The position numbers and the translations under genes were made by a program. The notes beneath the pieces were generated by a model. It made no database searches. It saw only the letters and a program-made list of their open reading frames with translations, and was not told the origin of the DNA. This document shows positions 18,301 to 30,300 of a DNA stretch of 64,000 bases, piece by piece; positions within the stretch are counted from its first letter, which is position 1; each line of letters opens with the position of its first letter. Source of the stretch: Branchiostoma floridae (lineage: Eukaryota > Chordata > Leptocardii > Amphioxiformes > Branchiostomatidae); the NCBI RefSeq assembly GCF_000003815.2, contig NC_049992.1, positions 4,970,481-5,034,480 of the forward strand. Direction: 5' to 3'.

Positions 18301-21300
18301 GCCATACCCCTTCCCACGCAACATTGGACTGTTCCAAATCACCCCTGCGCAAAAATGGAACATCCTCTTAACAGTACATTATCCCCCAAAGTGGACTGGT
18401 ATTGTGAATTGACTCCAGGTAAAAACAGAGCTTGCTTCTATTTTTCAGAAAATGACAATAATCACACCTTCCATTCAGAAAATTTTCATCATGACTGAAA
18501 ATTGTTGAATGACTTCATGTAATGTCATTAACAATTTTCAGTACGATAACTAGGTGTAAGTTTAAAAAAGTATAAGCTCCTTGTGATGTGGGTACATTTA
18601 TTATTGCAGCGAACTTTTTTTATTCAAGTAGGGCATACGATTTAATAATTATCAAGCAGGTGCAGGTACTGTAGGAGCGTTTGTTTTCTTCAAGCTGTAA
18701 AACTGTTAAACTGTTTTACTTTGTATGCAATCAACCATCGAGCCTATTCTTATTTTAGTTTAACAACTTCCTGCCAGACCCGGAAGATACGATTGAACCT
18801 TGTTCGAGGATTTATTTTCGTCTGTCTGGTCAGTCTGTTCATACCCTGGCGCTGAAAGTGTTTTATTGGGCTGAAACTCTGGCAGTTTAAAGTTACTTAC
18901 AATTTAAATGTTCAAAGTTTATGCCAAACAACAACAGCACTAGGAAATGTGGCCACTATAGACAGGTGGTCACTACAGAGAAAATGCTGATCTATTGACT
19001 AGGAGCCATACGTTACACATGATTTCAGTACACTGATCATTAATCATATAAACATTGCACAGGTAAGCCAATTGTTTAGATGTACAATTAAGTTCAAATA
19101 ATTCTGAAGAGAAATATTGATGAGAAAATAATCATTCTCGCCACTGTCTAACTTATAATTACGTATCAAAACTAAACGCAGATTTTCTAACTAACGCACC
19201 TTTCGCCGACTTCATCATAGGACCGCCGGCTATCAATCAAACACGGCTGTTGATTAGACTTAGAGTTTCAAACAGTCATGTGCTGTGTGCCAGTTGACAG
19301 CGAACTTCATGCTACGTGATGTTTTACATTGCTTGGACCTTCTTTCCTACAGCGGTGCTTCTACAAAATATTTAGACTGTAACACTGAGTTTTATAGAAT
19401 AGAATTTGACGCAGAACAGCGTTTTTTGCTGGGTATTTTTTTTTAAACATGTCCGTGGGAATATCAGCGAGGCGGCGACGTAGGGATATCAGACCGTCAA
19501 CAAAAGTCGCACGGCGGCTAACGGCGCAGCGAAGATACTAGCGCTATAAATAAGCGCTTCAACTAAGGATGGCAACCCGTACAATATTTTTGTATACTGT
19601 TGAGCTAAGTAAAGTTTGTTGTTTATGAGGTTTTAGTTGTCTTTGAAGCTTTGACCCGAAATATTTTAAAGTCAAACTGCTGAAGAGAAGTAAGTGACTG
19701 CTACGATTATCGTAGATATGGCCCTAAAAAAACTGATAAAAGAAGCCTTCTCAATAGCCTAAAATGCAAGAGCTTCCGGGGGGGCTTCGCCCACCTGGGT
19801 CCCCCCACAGTGGCCCTGCCCCTGGACCCCGCCAGGGACATTCGGCGGCCCCCGGACCCCTGTCCGACGCTTTGAAAAAATCCTGGCGAGAAGTCTGTAC
19901 GGCCTGAGTCTTCAAGTTAACGTATTGTGTGGTCCCGCTTATGAATATTAATTAGCCTTTGCTTTCCTCTTCGCTGATTGGCTGAACCATTAATTGAATT
20001 AACTCTTCCTGCCGGCTAGACGCAGGTGCAGATGTCGGCTCTGTGGGGTGAACGTCCGAAAGGTCACGGCATGGAGAACGAAAGAAAACCAATTTCCCCT
20101 AAAAAAAGTGCTGTAATTAAGCCTTTTACAGTACTTTATGCCAAAAATTTTACTTGGATCATTTTACCAACTATATTATGCCTATCTATACCAAATGTTA
20201 CTCATACCAGGGTACAGGGGTGCAAAATATACCGTTATAAGACCGTCAACAACAGTCGCACGGAGCTAACAGCGCAGCGAAAATACCATCGCTAGCGTTT
20301 CAACTTCGGATAACAAGTTATAAGTACTGTTGAACTCAGTAACGTTAAAGTTTGTTTTTAGTTGCCTTTGACGGTTTGACCTGAAACAGTGTTACGCTAA
20401 ACTCCTGAAGAGAAGTTAAGTGACTGCTGCGATTATCATAGATATGCCCCTAAGAACTGATACAATATAAAGCCTTCTGAATAGTCTAAAATGCGAGAGC
20501 CTTAGGCGGGCTTTGCTCCCCCTGGCGGGAACACTGCTATATACGGGATCATGAGGCCCCGCTTATGAATATTAATTAGCCTTTGGCCTCCTCTTCGCTG
20601 ATTGGCTAGGTCTTTGATTCAATTAACTCTCCGGCTGACGCGCACAGGTGTGGCTCTGTGCGGGGTCACGGAAGGTCACGTCAGGAGGCCAAAAGAAAAC
20701 AAATTTCCCCTCAGAAAAGTGCCAAAATTAATCATTTTAAAGTTGTTTATGTCAAAAATTTTACTTGAATCTTGTTACCAAGTATCTAATGCCTATCTAT
20801 ACCAAATTTCAGGTCATTTAATTGTAATACCAGGGTACAGGAGCCAAAAGTGTCCTTTTTTGGTCAAAAATTGGCCAAAAATCGCAAAAATAAGCATTTT
20901 GTTGCACTGTACACCAAAAGTGTTATTGAATTTATATGTAGGGGTTATCAAGGCACATCTGTGTCAAATTTCAGCTCATTCGGTTGCAATACCAAGGTAC
21001 AGGAGCCAAAAGTGTCCTTTTTTGGTCAAAAATTGGTCAAAAAATCGCAAAAATAAGCATTTTGTTGTACTGTACACCAAAAGTGTTCTTAAATTTATAT
21101 GGGGGCATTATCAAGGCACATCTCTGTCAAATTTCAGCTCATTTGGTTGTAATACCAGGGTACAGGGGCCAAAAGTGTCATTTTTTGGTCAAAAATTGGT
21201 CAAAAAATCGCAAAAATAAGCATTTTGTTGTACTGTACACCAAAACTGATATTGAATCTATATGGGGGACTTATCAAGGCACATCTGTGCCAAATTTCAG

Positions 21301-24300
21301 CTCATTCGGTTATAATACCAGGGTACAGGGGGCCCAAATATACAGTTTTGGTCTTAAGATGACCAAAAAACCTTAATAAAATCATTTAAGAGACAGATAT
21401 GGAAAAAATGAAAAAAACGCCCGAGGGTATTGGCCCACTCTACCCTTGTGCCAAATTTCAAGTCATTCGGTTGAGGAACAACGGAGATACCGTGTTCTGA
21501 AGATTTGACAGGAGAAAGAAACATTACGAATACTAGAAAGGCCGACATTTGCTTAGGAGCAAATACAGCATATTGCAATCCATCTTCATCCTTGAAAAAA
21601 TCCCCAAATTCAACAATTTGAAGTCATGTTTGCTCAATGGGAAAATGAAGTACTGTGGGCACTTGTCCTACACACCTTCATGCCGAATTCTAGGTCATTT
21701 GGTTTCAATATAAGGGCATAGGAGCCAAAAATATACATTTTTTTAGTTAAAAATGGCAAAAAATCCCAAAATGACTCATTTTATAAGTGCTCTATGAAGA
21801 AAGTGTTGATGGGATCCTGTTGTCATATGTCCAATTTACCTTTCTGCCAAATTTCAGGTGATTTGGTTTACATACAAGGGCAAAGAAGCCAAAAATATAC
21901 ATTTTTAGTCAAAAATGGCTGAAAACCCCCAAATAACTAATTTTTGAAGTCATCTATGAAGAAAGTGTCAATGGGGTCCTGTGAGCATATGTTCAATGCA
22001 CCTCTGTACCAAATTTCAGGTCATTAGGTTTTCATACAAGGGTATAGGAGCCAAAAATATACATTTTTTGTCAAAAATGGCCAAAAAGCCTAAAATAACT
22101 CATTTTTGGAGTAAACAATGAATAAAGCATTGATGGAGTTCTGTGGTCATATGTCAAACGCACCTATGTACCAAATTTCATGTCATTTGGTTTTAATACA
22201 AGGGCATAGGAGCCAAAAATATACATTTTTAGTAAAAAATGGCCAAAAACCCTAAAATAACTCATTTTTTAAGCGATCTATGAAGAAAGTGTTGATGGTT
22301 TTCTGTGCTCATATGTTTAATGCACCTCTGTACCAAATTTCAGGTCATTAGCTTGTAATACCAGGGCACAGGGGCCCAAAATATACATATTTTATCTAAA
22401 AATGACCAAAAACCCTAAATATCATAAATTCTAAGGCCTCTATCAAGAAAGTGAAAAAAACGCCTGGGGGTATTTGCTACTTCTACCACCCTGCCAAATT
22501 TCAGCTTATTTGGCCCAAAAATGAAAAAGTTGAATCCATTTGAAGATTTGACAGGAGGAGAACGAAAGGAAAAACAATATATTGCAATCCCATACTATGT
22601 ATGGATTGCAATATAACAATATATTTATATTTCAGCCATACCATAGGTATGGTGAAATATATTGTATTCGTAATTATATTGCAATCCATACTACAGTATG
22701 GGATTGCAATATATTGCTTTTCCTTTGTCTCTCCTGTCAAATTCTTCAAATGGATTCAACTTTTTCATTTTTGGATCAAATGAACTGAAATTTGGCAGGG
22801 TGGTAGAAATAGCAAATACCCCCAGACGTTTTTTTCACTTTCTTGATAGAGGCCTTAGAATTTATGATATTTAGGGTTTTTGGTCATTTTTAGACAAAAT
22901 ATGTATATTTTGGGCCGCTGTGCCCTGGAATTACAAGCTAATGACCTGAAATTTGGTACAGAGGTGCATTGGACATATGAGCACAGGAAACAATCAACAC
23001 TTTCTTCATAGATCACTTAAAAAATTAGTTACTTTAGGGGTTTTGGCCATTTTTGACTAAAAATGTATATTTTTGGCTCCTATGCCCTTGTATTACAACC
23101 TAATGACCTGAAATTTGGCACAGAGGTGCATTGGACATATGAGCACAGGAAACCATTGACACTCTCTTCATAGATTACTTTAAAAATTAGTCATTTGGGG
23201 TTTTTTGGCCAATTTTTACTAAAAATGTATATTTTTGGCTCCTATGCCCTTGTATAGAATTCAAATGACCTGAAATTTGGTACATAAGTGCATTGGACGT
23301 ATTGGCACAGGATCCCATCAACGCTCTCTTCACTGACCACTTCAAAAATGAGCTATTTTGGAGTTTTCTGCCATTTTTGACTAAAAATGTTTATTTTTGG
23401 CTCCTATGCCCTTGTATAGAAACCTAATGACCTGAAATTCGGCATGAAGGTGTGTCTGGCATGTGCCCACAGTACTTCATTTTCACTTTGTGGATACATT
23501 ACTTTAAATTGTTGAATTTGGGGATTTTTTGCCATTTTTAGACTAAAAATGTTAAGTTTGGGCTCCTGTGCCTATGTATGGAAACCAAATGGTCTGAAAT
23601 TTGGTATAAAGGTGTGTACTGTATATGGCCACAGGGCTCTATTCACACCTATGGTGTACATCAATTGAAAATTGTGACATTTGGGATTTTTTGCCGTTAT
23701 TGACCAAAAATGTACATTTTTGCTTCCTGTGTCATGAGAAATCCAACTGATCTGGAATTTGGTATTAGGGTAGCTTTAGCACTATAAATGGGAATTGGGC
23801 CACATAGACTGGTCCATTTTGCATAGATAGGGGTGTTCTGGAAGAGTCCATTATTGTATGATGGATTGCAATATGCTGTATTTGCTCCCAAGCAAATGTC
23901 GGCCTTTCTAGTGTTTCTTTCTTTCTTTCTTTCTTTCTCCTGTCAAATCTTCAGAACACGGTATCTCCCTTGTTCCTCAACCGAATGACTTGAAATTTGG
24001 CACAAGGGTAGAGTGGGCCAATATCCTCGGACGTTTTTTTCATTTTTTCCATATCTGTCTCTTAAATGATTTTATTAAGGTTTTTTGGTCATCTTAAGAC
24101 CAAAACTGTATATTTGGGCCCCCTGTACCCTGGTATTATAACCGAATGAGCTGAAATTTGGTACAGATGTGCCTTGATAAGTCCCCCATATAGATTCAAT
24201 ATCAGTTTTGGTGTACAGTATAACGAAATACTTATTTTTGCGATTTTTTGGTCATTTTTTTACCAAAAAAGGACACTTTTGGCTCCTGTACCTTGGTTTT

Positions 24301-27300
24301 AGAACCGGATGACCTGAAATTTAGTATAGGAGTGCCCTAGACATATGCGCACATGGATTCAATAACACTTGAGGCATACGGTACAATAAAATGCTCAATT
24401 TTGCGATTATTTGGCCATTTTATGACCAAAAAGTACACTTTTGGCTATTGTGCTCTGGTTTTAAAACCAAATGACCTAAATTTTGGTAAAAGGGTGCACT
24501 AGATATTTATTCAAATGACACATGTATAATTTTTGTCATAGACTACGTCAAAATGATATATTTGGGGATTTTTTTGTCATTTTCCAATAGCCAGAGGGGT
24601 CAATGACCTTAAGGTCGTTGACCCCCAGCTGCAGATTGGACCTACTGGCATATATGTCTATTTAATCTAATTAGATAGGTAACCAATCACTTAGCCTGAA
24701 TCTATATCCTAAAGAGGGGGGGTGGCAGCCAATCAGCGAGCCCGGTGTTATCTGGAAGAGTCCATTCTTACACGGAGGGGTTCGTTTTTTTTTTAAATTC
24801 ATCATTGGACTGGTGAAGTCTTTCAGTGGATGCATTTTTAGACAGGTCTATTTTGCAATTTTACAGAATGTGTGCTGGAAGAGTCTATTCTCGCACGGAG
24901 GGGGGATTTTTCAAAATTCATATTTTGGACTTTGGTGACTTCTAGTTTGTCAAAGTCTTTCAGTAGGGTTATTTTTGGACTGGTCTAATTTGCAATTTTA
25001 CATGGGTGTTCTGGAAGAGTCCATTCTTGCATAGAGGGGGCTTTTTTTTTAAATCCATTTTTTGGACTTCAGTGATTATGTCAAAGTCCTATTTTAGCGG
25101 ATGTATTTTTGGACTGCTCTACTTTACATGGAAGAGTCCATTTTTTGCACACGGAAGGGGGATTTTTTCAAATTCAGTTTTGAACGGGTGATGATTCAAA
25201 ATTCAATTTTAGTGGAAGTGTTTTTAGACTGGTCTATACACGCTATTCACGCCGCGGCCATGTTTACACGAAAACGAGGCTTGGAACGCAAGAAAAACAA
25301 AATGGCGTCCTCGTGTTCCGTAACACAGTGGACCAAGTACCTAGGCAATATACCGCCCTTGACGTTTGATAGCGTCGACGCATGGGCAAAAAAGTCGGCG
25401 AAAATTCCACTGTCACAACAGAAGAAGGGGTATTCAAATTTTATTGAAGGCTATGTGCACGACGTTGAAGGTACGTGGTTTTATGTTGTCTGTTTTGTAT
25501 CATTACTTTGCCCGAAGACTAGCGCGCGCGGCATACATTACTACTACTGGTGTACTGGATCAGCGCCCCCTGTCGGCACCCAAACAGCATTACACAAGCC
25601 TGACATAACTTGCCACACCCCCTGCCGGCTTTGGTTACCGTAATGGTGACGTGACGCTTCTTGTTACCGTGGCGGTAACATAAGGCGGCTGGGGGCGTGG
25701 CCAAGTTTTCGCTGCTGGGCGCTGCGGCGCTGGAAGTGCTTGGGGGCCGACGGGGTGCCGATACTAGTTCTAGTAGCTCCGCCTTACGCTCGTCTTCTCC
25801 AGTTATAATATTACATCACCGTCCATAGTCATATTGGTGACAGACACCCATTGATATGTTCAGTAATCACTATCTAAATACATGTATATCTAACTGATTA
25901 TCAGCAGTTCTATTCAATACATGTAATAATATTGATTGAATGAATACCCTTATTCAAATTATTGTAATATTATGAAATACACATTGTTTATACTACATTA
26001 TACTAATGCCATGATGATTATTAAAGATTCCTTTTTATCTATGCACTATGTCTATTTTGTACCAGTATCTATGCTGACATTCAAACAAACTTTTATCTGT
26101 AGAAATTACATGTAAATTTTTAAGGTAGTTGCAAAAATATAACTCATTGACATTTTTGAATGATAGTTCAAGTTCAGCAAGAAGGGGATGACGGGTGCAA
26201 AATCCGAGCAAAGGCGTACCCCTCTATGAGAAAGAATAACCCACCCTACAAGCTGATGGTTTGTAGAAATGATCACTCCCAAAAAGTTGGGTTGTTGGTT
26301 GAATTTTGGCTTGTTGGGAAAGTCAAGCCAATGGTTTTGTTTTTATTGTTCACACAATTTTCTTGTTGTCATTTACCACACATTTCCATGTTTGAGTTTT
26401 TTCAGGTACGGTATGCCTCTTAAAAGTGTTTTAACAGGTAAAGATCACTGTTACTTCAATGAATCAATAGTAGACAAGTTTGTTTTGACAAATTAGTAGA
26501 CAATAAAAATTTGATTATAGACTTTTTTAGAAATGTGTGTGACTGGAAATGTTTCTTACACTTTGTTGGAAAAGGCTATTGTGATTTGTTTGTGAACAAT
26601 CTGTAAGCCTGTAATATATCTTTATGTTGTGTTGTAATTTACAGTCGATTATGTAGTTAACTCAGACACTGTTAGAACAGATTGGTGTAATTTGTGAATA
26701 AAATGTAGGCTGGTATCTTATATATTACTTAATTGATGTTTTTATTCACAGGTAAGTCTGACAGATGCAGAGATCATTCATTCATCCCAATGCGAATGCA
26801 AGGCCGGAAATGGCCACTGCAGCCACATCATAGGCCTGTTGTACATGGTGTGCCATTTCCAAAAGCTGGGGCTGCAGTCTGTGCCGGCGGTGCATAGTAA
26901 AACCTCCCTACCACAGACCTGGCATGTACCATCCAGGACTGAGGGGCTGACACCCAAACCAGTTGATTCGCTAAACATCAGTAAAGTAAAGCCTGTGCAG
27001 CAGCCCACCAAGAGGAGACGGGTGTCTGAGGGTCTCGTGCCCAAGGTATACTGCCCAGTACCAACACCTATACCTTGGGCACCTTTCACAGCATCCCTTC
27101 TGGAGCAGTTACAATCAATCAAATCCAATGCACAAATCACAAAGGTTCTACCGCAGTCCCAAAACACGCCAACTGTGAGCACTAAGTTTGGTCCTGTACC
27201 CCTTGGCTCTCCCATATCCTACCAGCAGAGGCTGGAACTAAAGGATGGTGACATTATTAAACATCCAAGTCACCCCACATTTCCCACATTTGCACTACCC

Positions 27301-30300
27301 CCATTAGAGTCCACATTCTCATATGTGCTAAGACAGGCAGAGCAAGAAATGTTCCTAGGTTTGCATGTTACAGAGGAACAAGCTCTGGAAGTAGAGGTAA
27401 ACACCAGGGAACAGAGTCACAGCAAACTGTGGCATGATGTGAGGAAAAACAGGATAACTTCTTCAGTATTTAAACAGGTGTGTTCTAGACAAGGGGATCA
27501 TGACAGCCTTGCACTAAGATTACTGACTAGTAAGGGCATACAGACATCTGCCATGAAATTTGGCATTGAGCATGAGCCAGAAGCTGCCAAATTGTATTCT
27601 GAAGTCACTGGCAACAATGTCTACCTGTCTGGGTTTGTGATCAACCCATCTGCCCCACACCTGGGAGCATCACCTGATAGGAAAGTGTATGACACAAATT
27701 CTGAAACCCCTCATGGCCTATTAGAGATAAAGTGCCCTGACAAAGACTCATTCTATTCATGCCCGTACTTAAAGAAGCAAAACAATGGCACCTACAAACT
27801 AAAATCCACCCACAGTTACTACTACCAGGTGATGGGGCAGATGGGCCTGACAGGGGAGAAGTGGTGCGACTTTCTGGTGAAGTGTAGGGACGACTATCAT
27901 TTGGAGCGCATTGCATTTAACGAAGATCTGTGGTGCTCTATGAAAACTGCCCTAGATAGTTTCTTCTTCCTGTTCCATCTGCCACAGATGTGCAAAAACT
28001 AACATGTCAATCAAAATCTGAAGTTAACAAAAATCTGAAGATGACTTAGATAAGATATATCCCTTCAGAAAGAGAAAAATATGTTTTAAACTATGGAAAT
28101 GTAATCTATCTAATTTGCAATATATAACTTGCAATGCTCACTTCTATGTATTAGTAGCATGTCACAAATATGATTCCTACCATTTACTGAATGAGTTTGT
28201 GACCTTCTCTAATTGAATATGTAAATAAGGTTGTCATGTATATAATCTATATGAAGTCATTATCTACCATTTCAAAAAAGCATATGTTGTTAATATTACA
28301 GTATTTTCAATGCCTTCCAAATGATAGTCGGCCCTACACTTCAAACTAACAGCACCGCGCCTCCTCCATAACTGCCTAAATAGCTTTCAATTTGTACATG
28401 TAGTCATGAAGCTGACATTCAGAGATGACACCAAGCTCAAGATTTCTTAATGACTAAATGAATTTATTGCCTTTATTGTATATTTATGCTCTTAGAAACA
28501 TGTATGTACAGTTATCAGGCGGCTGCTGGCCCATGCTCAATGCCAATAAGAATATGATATCAACAATGGCTAATGAATCCTGGTCTGTACAGGTTCAATT
28601 TTTCTCACTTCTTAAGACATATAAAGACAGCTTGATGTTACAAAACATTGCTTAATAATATATAATTACACAAGGACTATTTTTTGTGCAAATTACAATT
28701 ACAACTAGAGACTTTATTCTGTACATACTTGCAGGCATATTTGTAGAAAGGTGGACTCAGATGCAGATTATACTATGTATAAAATATCCATCATATGAAA
28801 TACATTCTACAATATACAATACATAATATGATAACACTTATCTTCTATCTTTTTTCAAGTAACAATAGTATAATGTATCTGAAACAGCAAGAAGTAAAAC
28901 ACCATTTAGAAAACATGTGGTTACGGTAATAAATCATTACCAGTTGGTATTTAGGCTAGTTTATTTGGACAACTAAAGAATGGTAGATTTGTTGAAAGCA
29001 TCTTGTACATAGTTTCCCAACGTAAAACCTTCATTACATGAGTACACAGTATTCAACTAATGGGTTAGGAAAAATATTGCCTCAGACTACCTTACAATGT
29101 TACAAGGTTGGAGACATTTCAGTTTGTTGGTACAACATGATCATGTGCAAACCACATCTGGTCATATATAAAATGTCATTGTGAATAAATGTAATGTCAA
29201 GATTCATAAAATCTGCTGTATCTATTTGATTCTGTTCAATATGTATTGTTTTACAAATAATGATTTGGTCTAAAGACATATATATTTAATCATACCATAC
29301 AACTTTGGTATTCATAGAAATATAAGATAAGTTAGTTACAATAGGAGTGTTGTTGATAAGACTATGCCAACAGGATAAAAACATACATGAAGAACTATAG
29401 ATTCAAATTTATGTTTATGAGGGTGGGATATACAGAATACAACACGGTCATATATGTCATATACAGTCATGTTTCCATGTAAAATGCACCAGAAGTTGAG
29501 AAAATTTGGTGCCCTCAGACAAAAATTAACCCAAAGAAAAGAGTAATATTGAGAGCACTAAGTCTTTCCATGCGAAAATTGCGCCAGAAGTTAAGAAAAT
29601 TTGGTGCCCTCGAAAAGAATTGACCCTGGTATATGTCATATACACATGTTTCCATGTAAAATGCACCAGAAGTTGAGAAGATTTGGTGCCCTCAGACAAA
29701 AATTAACCCAAAGACAAGAGTAATATTGAGAGCACACGTCTTTCCATGCGAAAATTGCGCCAGAAGTTAAGAAAATTTGGTGCCCTCGAAAAGATTATTA
29801 ATGCTTTGAGATATAGACTCCAAGCTTCATACATTTAAATGGTTTCTAAGCACTATTGAGCACAAACAATTGTATATAACATATTATTTTCTGATACAAG
29901 ACCTACTGGACGATAAACAAGCATTTTGTAGTCTTGAATGTTACAGTGCCAAGAACAATATAATAGGGGCTTTTCTAATACTTAGTAATAGATGTTGTCA
30001 AATTTGTTTTAATCATGCCTTTGTCTCAGGAATTTCTAACACAATTTGGTGACCCACTTCAGGAGAATACATGAAGAACTCCAAAAAATGTGAGGGGCAG
30101 AAAGTAGCATCAAATGTTGATATTGAGTAGAATAACTAGTACAAAAAAATGTATTATGTATTTTTGGTCTTCATTTCATCTTTATACTTTTTAGTGCGAT
30201 GCAAACAAATAAACCACATTTTTGATGGAGGAGTCCCATTTTCACTTGCTTCATCTATCAACTTCCCTTATTAGAATAAGGGTCCCCTGAAATTTGTCAG

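Noticed and set aside
20602-21376. Open frames of 130-205 codons with repeated KNW-KNRKNKHF peptides
   Set aside because: They are translations of the 162-bp satellite and shift between frames from unit to unit.
25101-25301. Upstream extension of the YqaJ first exon
   Set aside because: It runs through the subterminal direct repeats and has no similarity to protein. The ATG at 25302 has a good context.
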